NCBI GenBank assembly: GCA_964568805.1
Contig: CAZMRW010000074.1
Coordinates: 1-22,358 of the forward strand
Source of the DNA: CAZMRW01 sp964568805
GTDB lineage: Bacteria > Pseudomonadota > Gammaproteobacteria > Methylococcales > Methylomonadaceae
DNA length: 22,358 bases
Direction of reading: 5' to 3'
Both the position numbers and the translations under genes were made by a program. Of this stretch, positions 6,746-15,800 are shown piece after piece. Numbering within the stretch: the stretch's first letter is position 1; every line of letters starts with the position of its first letter. The notes under the pieces were generated by a model, which worked only from the letters and a program-made list of their open reading frames with translations, ran no database searches and was not told the DNA's origin.

Positions 6746-9599
6746 TGATTCTCTTACCCATTATATTCCGGCGGCGTTGGCAGTTGTCCTCACGGCAGCC
6801 ATTCTGATCGCTATCCTGGGAATATTGATCTGTTTAACATTAAGGCAACTCTTTTTGGATAGGAACGTCTCTAACATCAGGTCGCCTGACTCTGCTTCGA
6901 TAACAAGAGCGCGTTCTTCTTCTGAATCTGAAATTAACACCGTCTGGCATATCATGACGGCGCAAAAAGTGGCGGAGATATTGTTTTCCGATCTAACCAG
7001 CGGTTTGAGTCAGTCTGAAGCAAACAATCGCCATGACCGTCACGGACCGAATCGATTGGCTGAAAAACCGCCAAAACCAGCCTGGCTGTTATTCTTTTCC
7101 CAATTCAGGAGCTTCCTCATTCTGGTTTTGATTGCCGCAGCCGCTCTGGCTACCGCAATCGGCAACATCAAAGACGGCATCGTCATCCTTACCGTTGTCA
7201 TCATCAATGCCCTGTTAGGATTCTATCAGGAATTTCAGGCTGAAAAATCGTTGGCTGTGCTGAAAAAAATGCTGGCGTTACAAGCCGAAGTTCGCCGGGA
7301 TGGCCGCAATGTGGAATTGCCCGCGGAGTTACTTGTCCCCGGCGATATTGTCATCCTGAAAGCCGGAGACAAAATACCGGCCGATGGCCGCATTATCACC
7401 GCGCACACACTGGAAGTCGATGAGTCATCACTGACCGGCGAATCGGTTCCCGTTGCCAAACAAAATCAAGCGATGGCAACGCATGCGCTGCCTCTGGCCG
7501 AACGCTGCAATATGCTTTATATGAACACTGCCATCACCCGGGGACGAGCTGAAATGGCGGTAACGGAAACCGGAATGGATACCGAAATCGGTAAGCTGGC
7601 AGGACTTTTGGCGCAGACCGAGGACGGTGCAACGCCACTGCAACGGCAACTCGACAGCCTGGGCAAACGCATGGCCCTGATTGCGCTGGCGGTGATTGTC
7701 GTATTATTTTTCAGTAATCTGCTGCGTGGTGAAGCATTGATTCAAACCGCTTTCACTTCCATCGCTCTGGCTGTTGCCGCCATACCGGAAGGATTACCCA
7801 CAGTCGTCACCGTGACCCTCGCTCTCGGTTTGCACCGTATGGCCCGCCAGCATGCAATCGTAAAACGTTTGGCGGCGGTGGAAACGCTCGGTTGCACCAG
7901 CGTGATATGCACCGACAAAACCGGCACATTGACTTTCAATCAGATGACGGCCCGTTCACTTTTTTATCAGGGACAAAACTATCGGGTCACCGGCAACGGC
8001 TATCAGCTTACCGGCGAGATAATCTCCATCGACGACAACCCTACGCCTGCGGATATGACCCATTTAGTACTGCCGCTGGCTTTGTGCAATAACAGTCATG
8101 TAAGGGATAATCAGGTGCTAGGGGATCCGATGGAAGCCGCCCTGATCGTGCTGGCAGCCAAAGGCGGCATCGACAGGGATCATGCGAACAGGGAGTGGCC
8201 ACGCATCGCAGAAATTCCATTTGATGCGGAGCACAAATTCATGGCGACATTCCATCAAATAAACGATGAGATCAAGGTGTTTATCAAAGGCGCTCCGGAA
8301 GTATTGATCAACATGTGCCGCTCCGTTGTCGGTAAAGATGGATCTCGTGTTCCTATTCAAAAGGATGCACTGTTATTTCAAAATGAAACAATGGCCGGCA
8401 CTGGCCTGCGCGTTATTGGTGTCGCTCAACGGATCCTGCCAGCGCAGCTTTTTGCCGACGGCGCCGACCTGTTTCGCTATATCGAGGACCTTACCTTCGT
8501 CGGCCTGATTGGCCTGATGGATCCTCCCCGGCAGGAAGCTCAGCGGGCCATCCAGCTCTGCCATAAAGCCGGTATCCGGATTAAAATGATTACCGGCGAT
8601 CAAAAGATAACGGCTACCGCCATCGCAAAAGAACTGGGGCTGATAGGGAAAGTGATCGACGGAAATGAATTAGCCGCTCTCGATGACCGCGATTTGTCTG
8701 CAGCCATCAATGAAATTGCCGTCTTCGCCCGCACCGCACCCGAACAGAAAGTTCAGATTATCCGGGCGTTAAAAAAGCTGGGTCATGTCGTCGCCATGAC
8801 GGGCGACGGCGTCAACGATGCGCCGGCGCTGAAAAGCGCCGATATCGGTATCGCCATGGGCATTTCCGGTACTCATGTCGCCCAGGAAGCGGCAACGATG
8901 GTGCTGACTGATGACAATTTCGCCACCATCGTCAAAGCCGTCAAAGAAGGTCGCGGCATTTACGAAAACATGGTCAAGTTTGTCCGTTTCCAACTGTCGA
9001 CCAATATCGGCGCAATCCTGACAGTGGCCTGCGCCCCTCTGCTAGCGCTGCCCGTGCCATTTACCGCAGTACAGTTGCTTTGGATCAATATCATCATGGA
9101 CGGCCCGCCCGCCATGTCTCTGGGCATCGATCCCTGCCGCAAAGGCAGCATGTCGGACCCTCCGCGAGCGATGGAAGCGCGCATTCTGTCCCTTCGCCGC
9201 TTCGGAAATCTTTTGAGTTATGGCCTGACCATGGCTATCGGCACCCTGGGCGTATTGTATTATGGTTTGCAGACCGGCAATGCCGATCATGCCAAAACCC
9301 TGGCCTTCACCACTTTCGTGTTATTTCAGGTGTTCAACGTTTTTAATGCCCGCTCGGAAAAAGAAACGGCATTTAATGGTTATTTCTTTGCTAACAGGAT
9401 ACTGTGGTTATCGATTCTTGGCGTTATTCTGCTGCAGATTCTGGTCATTCACTGGCTGCCCGCGCAACTGATCTTCCGAACAACAGCATTGACGTATCCG
9501 GACTGGCTGATCGCAGTTTGTGTTGCCGGGTCTATGCTGGTCCTGGAGGAGTTTCGCAAACTATTGCAAACTATTTGGAGCAAATTCAAAACCGGCTAG
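6729..9599 (+). CDS. P2-type cation-transporting ATPase (Ca2+/Mn2+ SPCA/PMR1-like)
   Basis: 956 residues if started at the ATG at 6729 (6732 and 6735 are equally possible; the frame is open back to 6672, deep inside the kinase gene). Numbered from 6729, motifs are TGES (236-239), IPEGLP in membrane helix 4 (352-357), the phosphorylated Asp of DKTGT (D396), KGAPE (520-524), TGD (622-624), TGDGVNDAP (691-699) and LWINIIMDGPP in helix 6 (784-794). The helix 4 and helix 6 motifs match type II pumps, and MDGPPAxSLG is typical of eukaryotic secretory-pathway Ca2+/Mn2+ pumps, so Ca2+ or Mn2+ export is the likeliest activity. Na+/K+ or proton transport cannot be excluded. It has an unusual N-terminal extension with an extra hydrophobic helix before the usual start region (WHIMTAQKVAEIL). 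It is the last gene of the two-component operon. Confidence 0.9.
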   Translation: MMMLFDDSLTHYIPAALAVVLTAAILIAILGILICLTLRQLFLDRNVSNIRSPDSASITRARSSSESEINTVWHIMTAQKVAEILFSDLTSGLSQSEANNRHDRHGPNRLAEKPPKPAWLLFFSQFRSFLILVLIAAAALATAIGNIKDGIVILTVVIINALLGFYQEFQAEKSLAVLKKMLALQAEVRRDGRNVELPAELLVPGDIVILKAGDKIPADGRIITAHTLEVDESSLTGESVPVAKQNQAMATHALPLAERCNMLYMNTAITRGRAEMAVTETGMDTEIGKLAGLLAQTEDGATPLQRQLDSLGKRMALIALAVIVVLFFSNLLRGEALIQTAFTSIALAVAAIPEGLPTVVTVTLALGLHRMARQHAIVKRLAAVETLGCTSVICTDKTGTLTFNQMTARSLFYQGQNYRVTGNGYQLTGEIISIDDNPTPADMTHLVLPLALCNNSHVRDNQVLGDPMEAALIVLAAKGGIDRDHANREWPRIAEIPFDAEHKFMATFHQINDEIKVFIKGAPEVLINMCRSVVGKDGSRVPIQKDALLFQNETMAGTGLRVIGVAQRILPAQLFADGADLFRYIEDLTFVGLIGLMDPPRQEAQRAIQLCHKAGIRIKMITGDQKITATAIAKELGLIGKVIDGNELAALDDRDLSAAINEIAVFARTAPEQKVQIIRALKKLGHVVAMTGDGVNDAPALKSADIGIAMGISGTHVAQEAATMVLTDDNFATIVKAVKEGRGIYENMVKFVRFQLSTNIGAILTVACAPLLALPVPFTAVQLLWINIIMDGPPAMSLGIDPCRKGSMSDPPRAMEARILSLRRFGNLLSYGLTMAIGTLGVLYYGLQTGNADHAKTLAFTTFVLFQVFNVFNARSEKETAFNGYFFANRILWLSILGVILLQILVIHWLPAQLIFRTTALTYPDWLIAVCVAGSMLVLEEFRKLLQTIWSKFKTG

Positions 9600-9717
9600 T
9601 AGTTCGCCAATGCCATTTTGACGGGAAGCGCAATAGTGTAGGTGCGGATTTATCCGCGCTGTACGAATGAATTCACACCTGCATCTGATCGCCATTACCT
9701 GCTTGGCGGACTACTAG
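9596..9717. repeat. REP-like compound inverted repeat
   Basis: The outer arms CTAGTAGTTCGCCAA (9596-9610) and TTGGCGGACTACTAG (9703-9717) are inverted copies with one mismatch. Inside, two 22-base units (9638-9659 and 9661-9682) are related in inverted orientation, with GTAGGTGCGGATTTATCCGC on one side and a GAATGAATTC-containing copy on the other; the first contains a tight 6-bp hairpin, GCGGAT/ATCCGC. Such paired palindromic units between convergent genes are typical of repetitive extragenic palindromes. It overlaps the ATPase stop codon and may also serve as a transcription end for both flanking genes. Confidence 0.7.
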
Positions 9718-9740
9718 CAATCTATTGCCAACCAGTTAAA

Positions 9741-10436
9741 TTAACGTGTTCCAAAGACTACGATAGTTTTGCCATGCGCGGTAATCATTTTTTTATCTTC
9801 CAACTCTTTCAAGACCCGTCCTGCCATTTCTCTTGAGCACCCGACCAATCGGCCGATTTCCTGCCGGGTTATGTGCAATTGCATACCATCGGGATGGGTG
9901 ATGGCATCGGGTTCTTTACATAAATCCAGCAGGGTCCTGGCAATTCGACCTTCTACGTCCATAAACGCTAAATCGCTGAAATTACGGCTAGTCGTTAATA
10001 ACCGATCCGATAATTGTGCGCCTAACATAAAAAGTATGTCTGGCGCATATTCCAGCAGTTCTCTTTTTAAGGCTTGCCGAAAACGGTCGTAGCCAATTTC
10101 TGCCAAATAACAAGGTACACGGGTTTTTACGCTCACTTTTCGCATTTCCGTCGCTTTAAACACACCGATCTCGCCGATAAATTCATTTTTATTCAGGTAA
10201 GCGAGAATCAATTCCTGATTTCCCTCTTCATCCAACATACCGATACTCACCGACCCTTCAATGATATAATAAAGCCGATCGCCAGTGTCGCCAGGTCTAA
10301 TAACGGTTGCTTTAGCGGGATATTTTTTTTTGTGGCAATACTGTAAAAACGCATCTAAAGCCTCATTACTGGTATTTGTATGCAATATTTGCTTCATAGC
10401 GAACCCATCCAAGTTATCCATTTGCGGCATGTTCAT
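9741..10436 (-). CDS. crp: CRP/Vfr-type transcriptional regulator
   Basis: 231 residues. The N-terminal cyclic-nucleotide-binding domain has FIGEIGVF with E89 matching the CRP cAMP-ribose contact E72, and R99 matching R82; the following residue is lysine (K100) instead of Ser83. The central helix has TTSR (T149, S150), matching CRP Thr127/Ser128. The C-terminal helix-turn-helix (ITRQEIGRLVGCSREMAGR, ~189-207) and the ending AHGKTIVVFGTR are nearly identical to E. coli CRP and Pseudomonas Vfr. The true start may be the internal ATG at 10397, which matches the CRP N-terminus length and has GGATGGG upstream. The gene is divergent from an osmC/yhfA-like gene, as crp and yhfA are in E. coli. It is expected to be a global regulator; the ligand could be cAMP, or c-di-GMP as in Xanthomonas Clp. 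Confidence 0.93.
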   Translation of the reverse strand: MNMPQMDNLDGFAMKQILHTNTSNEALDAFLQYCHKKKYPAKATVIRPGDTGDRLYYIIEGSVSIGMLDEEGNQELILAYLNKNEFIGEIGVFKATEMRKVSVKTRVPCYLAEIGYDRFRQALKRELLEYAPDILFMLGAQLSDRLLTTSRNFSDLAFMDVEGRIARTLLDLCKEPDAITHPDGMQLHITRQEIGRLVGCSREMAGRVLKELEDKKMITAHGKTIVVFGTR

Positions 10437-10535
10437 TCTACAATGCTTGATTTTAACAAAAAAATCAATACTGATTCTCTGTCAATACGAATTTATATGA
10501 TACTCTATGCGTCATTTTTTACCGGGGAAAAATAA
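10437..10535. promoter_or_regulatory. Divergent crp / osmC promoter region with a dyad
   Basis: A perfect 8-bp inverted repeat, TTGATTTT (10447-10454) and AAAATCAA (10461-10468), with a 6-base spacer could be an operator. TATGAT at 10496-10501 is a plausible -10 for the plus-strand osmC-speD unit; no strong -35 is visible. A GGGG-containing ribosome-binding site lies just before the osmC ATG at 10536. I see no good TGTGA-N6-TCACA CRP box. Confidence 0.45.
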
Positions 10536-10952
10536 ATGCATGTAACAGTCAAATGGATCGACGGTGTAATGTTTGTCGGCGAATCCGGCAGCGGCCATGC
10601 GGTCGTCATGGACGGCCCGCCCGACCATGGCGGACGCAACATGGGATTTCGTCCGATGGAAATGCTTTTACTGGGCTTAGGCGGCTGTTCCTCGTTCGAT
10701 GTGGTGCAGATTTTACAAAAAGGTAGAAATGACATCGTCAAATGTGTCGCAGAAGTGACTGCCGAACGGGTTGATGCCGTGCCTAGCGTTTTTAGCAAAA
10801 TACATCTGCATTTTATTGTGAGCGGACATAATTTAAAGGCTTCTGCAGTTGAAAGGGCAGTCAATTTATCTGCCGAAAAATATTGTTCCGCTTCGATCAT
10901 GCTGAGCAAAGCAGTGGAAATCACCCACGATTTTGAAGTTATCGAGGTTTAA
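10536..10952 (+). CDS. OsmC family protein, YhfA-like
   Basis: 138 residues, same length class as E. coli YhfA, with long shared stretches such as LGGCSSFDVVQILQKGR and VNLSAEKYC. Two cysteines, C51 (GGCSS) and C117 (KYCSA), sit where the OsmC/Ohr family has its reactive pair, so a thiol-based peroxidase role is plausible. The YhfA subgroup itself has no settled function. The start is supported by a GGGG sequence a few bases upstream. It is divergent from crp and followed four bases later by speD. The order crp(vfr) / osmC-like / speD is also found in Pseudomonas aeruginosa, and E. coli keeps crp next to yhfA, so this is an old conserved neighbourhood. Confidence 0.9.
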   Translation: MHVTVKWIDGVMFVGESGSGHAVVMDGPPDHGGRNMGFRPMEMLLLGLGGCSSFDVVQILQKGRNDIVKCVAEVTAERVDAVPSVFSKIHLHFIVSGHNLKASAVERAVNLSAEKYCSASIMLSKAVEITHDFEVIEV

Positions 10953-10959
10953 TGAATTG
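10944..10959 (+). promoter_or_regulatory. Ribosome-binding site and TTG start of speD
   Basis: GAGG at 10944-10947 lies within the last codons of the osmC-like gene; the TTG start is at 10957-10959. An out-of-frame ATG at 10952 meets a stop two codons later. This arrangement suits stop-and-restart coupling and a reduced initiation rate. Confidence 0.7.
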
Positions 10960-11763
10960 AACAAATTAAAATTACACGGCTTTAATAATCTCACGAAGTC
11001 GTTAAGTTTTAACATCTATGATGTTTGTTACGCACCAGCTGAGCAACAGCAGGCTTATATCGATTATATCGACGAAGCCTATAATGCCGACAGACTAACA
11101 CAAATTCTCAAGGATGTTGCCGAAATTATTGGCGCCCAAATCCTGAATATCGCCCATCAGGATTATGAGCCGCAGGGAGCCAGCGTCACCATGCTGATTT
11201 CAGAAGGCGATGTGTCTCCTACTCACAGCATGCATAGCCAAACGCCCGGCCCATTGCCCGATACCGTGTTGGCGCATCTTGATAAAAGCCATATCACCGT
11301 TCACACTTATCCCGAGAGTCATCCTGATAACGGCATCAGCACATTCAGAGCCGATATCGATGTCTCGACCTGCGGCCGCATTTCCCCTCTGAAAGCGCTT
11401 AATTATCTGATCCATAGTTTTGAGTCCGATATTGTCATCATGGACTATAAAGTCCGCGGCTTTACGCGCGATATCACGGGCAGGAAACATTATATAGATC
11501 ATAATATTACGTCCATACAGAACTATATCGCCAAGGATACGCAAGAAAGCTATCAAATGATTGATGTGAACGTGTACCACGAAAACATTTTTCACACGAA
11601 AATGCTTCTTAACGAAACCGAGCTGGAAAATTATTTGTTTGTTAAAGAAAGTAATTTGACCGATATTGAAAAAGAAGACATCGAAAAGAAACTTCGTAAA
11701 GAAATGACTGAAATTTTTTACGGCCACAACTATCGCCGAAAAAAAATCAAAGTGGCAGACTGA
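10957..11763 (+). CDS. speD: S-adenosylmethionine decarboxylase proenzyme
   Basis: 268 residues from a TTG start; E. coli SpeD has 264 and begins with nearly the same sequence, KLKLHGFNNLTKSLSF. It makes decarboxylated S-adenosylmethionine, the aminopropyl donor for spermidine, using a pyruvoyl group produced by self-cleavage. The cleavage site LDK/S is present (S111), as are the catalytic TFRADIDVSTCG cysteine (C139) and the VRGFTRDI stretch. The TTG at 10957 is chosen because it aligns with the E. coli start and has GAGG (10944-10947) nine bases upstream, overlapping the end of osmC. A farther TTG at 10933 would only add residues inside osmC. No ATG is in frame at this end. Translation is probably coupled to osmC. 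No spermidine synthase is in the window. Confidence 0.95.
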   Translation: MNKLKLHGFNNLTKSLSFNIYDVCYAPAEQQQAYIDYIDEAYNADRLTQILKDVAEIIGAQILNIAHQDYEPQGASVTMLISEGDVSPTHSMHSQTPGPLPDTVLAHLDKSHITVHTYPESHPDNGISTFRADIDVSTCGRISPLKALNYLIHSFESDIVIMDYKVRGFTRDITGRKHYIDHNITSIQNYIAKDTQESYQMIDVNVYHENIFHTKMLLNETELENYLFVKESNLTDIEKEDIEKKLRKEMTEIFYGHNYRRKKIKVAD

Positions 11764-11764
11764 T

Positions 11765-11787
11765 ACGATACCTGAAGAAGGTATCGT
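11765..11787 (+). terminator. Hairpin just after speD
   Basis: ACGATACC (11765-11772) and GGTATCGT (11780-11787) form a perfect 8-bp stem with a 7-base loop, two bases after the speD stop. It is followed by TACGCCTTTG, a poor T-tract, so termination may be weak or factor-assisted. Confidence 0.6.
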
Positions 11788-11831
11788 TACGCCTTTGAAT
11801 GATCCGGCTGCCTGACCGCGTCTTATCAAAT

Positions 11832-11852
11832 CTTGCGGTTTTTTACCGCAAG
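11832..11852. terminator. Hairpin between the convergent speD and phosphodiesterase genes
   Basis: CTTGCGGT, a loop of five T, and ACCGCAAG form a perfect 8-bp stem midway between the 3' ends of two convergent genes. The T-run is in the loop, not after the stem. A transcription-end or mRNA-protecting role is likely from position. Confidence 0.5.
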
Positions 11853-11883
11853 CCGCCCGCCTTCAGATTAAATCATCGCTGAC

Positions 11884-12813
11884 CTATGCGTCCAGTTCCC
11901 GTAATACATCGCCGACACGATTGGGGTAGTCGGATATCAACCCGGTAACGCCGGCAGCAATCAACTGCCGCATATTTTCCTTATCGTTGCAGGTCCAGAC
12001 ATTGACGCCCAAACCCTGTCTTCGAACCTGATTGATTCCGGACGGCTCCAGCCGTCCGGTCACGGAGGAAAAACCCAGCGAGTCCAGTCCCGGATGGTAT
12101 GCATCGGCATCCAGTAAGCGCAAATATGCCGCAGGATTGGCGAGCCGGTCGGCCGTCAGGACCCCGGTCGCGATCACGGAAGAACGCCTGCGCACAGTCG
12201 CCAACAGTTCATGATCGAACGATGAAATCAGCACGCTGTGCGTCATTGACATCGACTCGACCAGTTCGACAACCGCATCCGCAAGCCCCGGATACATTCT
12301 TGGCAGGTTTTTCAGTTCGATATTCACCATCATTCCGGTTCGCCCTGCCAGTTCCAGGGCCTGTTCCAACGTCGGCAGCCTGATCTCGCCGGAAGCATAT
12401 CGCGCCAGGTCAGATGAGCTGATATGGCTTTCCAGTTCCTCATCCGTCAGCGCCCGCAAGAACCATTCCCGCTGAGAAACCGGGAGCGCGAACTGCCGCG
12501 CAAACCAGTTTCCGGCATCCAGCCGACGCAATTCATCGACGGTAAAATCCGACACATAATATGAGCTTCGGCCCGGAAATTTGTCTCTGACATCGGTACA
12601 GCGGGTTAACTGTTCATCGTGATGAACGATTAGCCCCCCATCCCTGGACATATGAACATCAATTTCAAACATACGGCAACCGAAGGCAACTGCCTTCTCA
12701 AATGCCGCCAACGTGTTTTCCGGCGCATAGGCGCGCGCGCCGCGATGAGCAATATTGAATACGCCGGTTTGGCCTTTTAGTTCCGCTCGTAGCGGATTCA
12801 TATCAAACGTCAT
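11884..12813 (-). CDS. Glycerophosphodiester phosphodiesterase family protein
   Basis: 309 residues. It hydrolyses glycerophosphodiesters, such as deacylated phospholipids, to glycerol-3-phosphate and an alcohol. The TIM-barrel motifs are present: AHRGARAYAPENT (H23, R24, E32), FEIDVHMSRDG (E50, D52), LIVHHDEQL (H65) and IELKN (E166, K168). Between GNWFA and the usual IRLPTLEQAL there are about 35 residues, more than the ~10 in common family members. No signal peptide is seen, so it should be cytoplasmic. The start is supported by AAGGA seven bases upstream. It lies 43 bases downstream of tamB on the same strand, so co-transcription with tamAB is likely. Confidence 0.9.
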   Translation of the reverse strand: MTFDMNPLRAELKGQTGVFNIAHRGARAYAPENTLAAFEKAVAFGCRMFEIDVHMSRDGGLIVHHDEQLTRCTDVRDKFPGRSSYYVSDFTVDELRRLDAGNWFARQFALPVSQREWFLRALTDEELESHISSSDLARYASGEIRLPTLEQALELAGRTGMMVNIELKNLPRMYPGLADAVVELVESMSMTHSVLISSFDHELLATVRRRSSVIATGVLTADRLANPAAYLRLLDADAYHPGLDSLGFSSVTGRLEPSGINQVRRQGLGVNVWTCNDKENMRQLIAAGVTGLISDYPNRVGDVLRELDA

Positions 12814-12856
12814 GTTTATTCCTTGCAGATACGCTAATTAACCTGTTTTTCTCAGA

Positions 12857-15800
12857 CTAATCGACATCAATTTCATAATTCAATTTTATTCTTTGTGACT
12901 CGCCGGCCTCGGTTTCTACATTCACCGAGTCGGTCAGTTTATGCCTCAAGATTAATGAGGCCTGTTTATTGAATAGACCCACTTTCGCACCTACATAAAA
13001 ATCGGGATTCAAATATTGCCCAAGGCCAACCAATGTGTCCTGGAGCGTTTCACCCTCCTTGACATCAAACTCGTCTATACCGAGTTTATCGACAATCCAG
13101 GAAGCTTGTCCTACCCCATACGATAATGCTGCCCCGGCAATCAAATTGCCCTCCGACTTGCTGACTTGATTCAGCGATCGACCGGTGATCAGATAGGCCA
13201 GCGCTTCCGATTCCGGTAATGACGGTTCCGAGTAAATACTCGTTTTCGGAGCCTTCACAGGACCGCTCAAGGCCAGGATTGCCGTCACCTGACCGTTTTT
13301 GGAAAGCCGAGTCGCTTCAACATCCAGCCAGGGGTTATCGACCGGACCGTTAAACAAAAAACGGCCTTTGCGTACGTTAAGATCCTGGCCATAGCTTTTG
13401 TAACTGGCTTTGCTCATATCAACATTACCGTGCATGACCAGTTTCTGTTCCGCCTGATTAATCCTTAGCCTGCCGGAAAGATTCGTTTTTAATCCAAGTC
13501 CCTCAAAACTTACATTCTTGCCCATCTCCACGTCAATATTCACGCCGATATTGATCGGCACAGGCGCCTCTTTCTTAATGTACTCCTGTCCCAGAATGAT
13601 TTCATCGCTGCTGACGTTGACGCTGTTTTCCGGCAACTGTTTAAGCCGGATAAGCGCTTTTGGAATATTTAATTTTCCGTTCAATTGGCCTCGACCGTCC
13701 GCAATTGCCAATTTTAATTCAGGTGAAACCGCAATCTCCGCCTCGGGCAATTTGGCGACTTCAAAATCCTCGCCGGTTAGCCGTAATTCAACAGGCCAGC
13801 CAAGTTCGGGCTGCACAAAACCGTCAAGCCTGACGACGCCTGCCCCCGATTTCGCAGAGCCCTGTATTCGAATGCGATGGTTATGATCGTCAGAGGCAAG
13901 AGCTTGCAGATTGAAATCACGCAAGCCAAGCCCCAGTTCAACAAAGTCGGCCGAGGCATTGGCCAAATGAACAGAACCGTGAGCAACCGGCTTGACGCTC
14001 GTCCCTTTCAAGGTAATATCCGCATGCAATCGGCCTTTAAGATCGGTCACTTCAGGTATCCAGGGTGTTATCGGTGCAAACTCAACCAGCGATGCCGTGA
14101 TGTGGCCATTCATGTCTTGAGACTCGCCGGTATCCAGTTGCAGTTGCCCTCTGACATAATCCTTTCCGGCCAGTCCCACATCGATGTCCGCAGTAAGCAT
14201 CTTACCATTGAGTTGACCCGTCAGCTCCGATGCTCCCAAAGAAATAGGGGGCATCGTCAGCTCCGATTTATTTATAATTTTCGTACCGGCCGGCATAAAA
14301 AGCCGGTAATGTCCGGTCATTAATCCGGAACGCTGCCGGATTTCGGCATCGGCATCGATAATCCCCTTTAGCGCGGTCTGTTCTGGTAAATAAGGCTCCA
14401 GCAGCGTCAGCGGAAAAGCGGGTGCATTCAGTGCAAATTGATAATCGCCGTCGAACAGGAAAATACCGTCCAGTTTGACAGACCCGCCGCCTGAATTTGC
14501 AGCGCCTTGTAGCCGAATCCGATCGGATTTGTTTTCTGCAACCGCCTCGATATTAATATGCTCGATATCGTGGCCGGCAATTTCGGCTACCCCCTCGCGA
14601 AATCGCACATCACCATGTACCCTGGGTTTAACCGCCGTTCCGTACAGAGTCAAATCGGCTTTCAAATCGCCCTTTACAGTCGACAACTTGGGAACAAACG
14701 GTTTGATCCAGTCGAATTCCACCATCGATGCTGCCAGTTGACCGGACAGCGCTTGTGTTTTTCCCGTATTCAACTGCAATTGCCCGCGCACATAATCTTG
14801 TCCGAGCAAGGCCAGATTCAAATCTGCCGACATGATCTCCCGGTTGATTTTGCCTGACATTAAAAAAGCGCCGAAGGTAAATTCTTGCGTTTTTTGGTCA
14901 GTTTGCAACTGCAGGGTCGAGCCTGCGGGCACATCAACGCGATACCGGCCTGTCAGCAGCTGATGCTGCCGCTGCACGTCCGCATCGCCGTTAATCTTGC
15001 CTGTTAACGTCATCTTTTCTGGCAAATGGCCTTGTACCAACGATAACGGCAATTCAGCCGCCTTCAGTTTGACATTAAAATCTCCTTCGGCCAGATAACG
15101 CCCTTGAGCACAGAGAAAAGCGGCTTGTTGAATCAAACAGCTTTCATTGATAACCGCATCAAAGCCCGCCGCTTTTTGTTTAACGCTGATATCCATGTTT
15201 TTATCAAGGTGCCACCGCCCCCCATCCAGGCTGGTCAAATTCAGTTTGGAAAAGCTGCCTTGCCAGGTTTCCGCCTTGACACTCCCCGATAATGCAGAGG
15301 ATAAATCGCCGTATGATGAATTGATAGCCGTTGTAAACTGATGCCGTTGCAGCGTGCCCACGCCTTCAACCAGCAGTTTTGTCAGCACCATCCCGCCGCT
15401 TTTGATTGCTTTCGCCGACAGATGAAGTTCGGAGGACTTATTCGCGTCGGGATGATAATCAATGTTTATCGCAAATTGTTCTGCACCGTGTTCAGCAAAA
15501 AGCAATTGTTTGCCATTCGCCTGGAATTTCATCGCAGGGTTTTTCAATGCTCCCAGCAACTGCCCTTGACCCGTCAGACTGCCGGCGAGACCAGGCCACA
15601 GTTGGCCTAAATTCGGCATATCCACAGCAATCTCAAGTTTGTCCTGCATCCGGCCGAGGTTGCCGTCAACGGCAAGTTTATTGGCACCCGAAGCAATACG
15701 AAACGAATCAATCTCGAGCCGGTCGCCGCTTAACCTCAGCCTGCCGTTGGCGGCAACCGCATGGCCGCGTAACGTTCCCGACAATCGCTTAATTTCTCCA

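Noticed and set aside
10437..10535. CRP autoregulatory site
   Set aside because: No TGTGA-N6-TCACA-like sequence; only an AT-rich dyad is present.
10933..10956. Longer speD start at an upstream TTG
   Set aside because: Lies inside the osmC-like gene; the TTG at 10957 matches the E. coli SpeD N-terminus and has better ribosome-binding spacing.
15406..15792. Plus-strand frames opposite tamB
   Set aside because: Many short overlapping frames opposite a 4-kb gene with a clear family; expected shadows.
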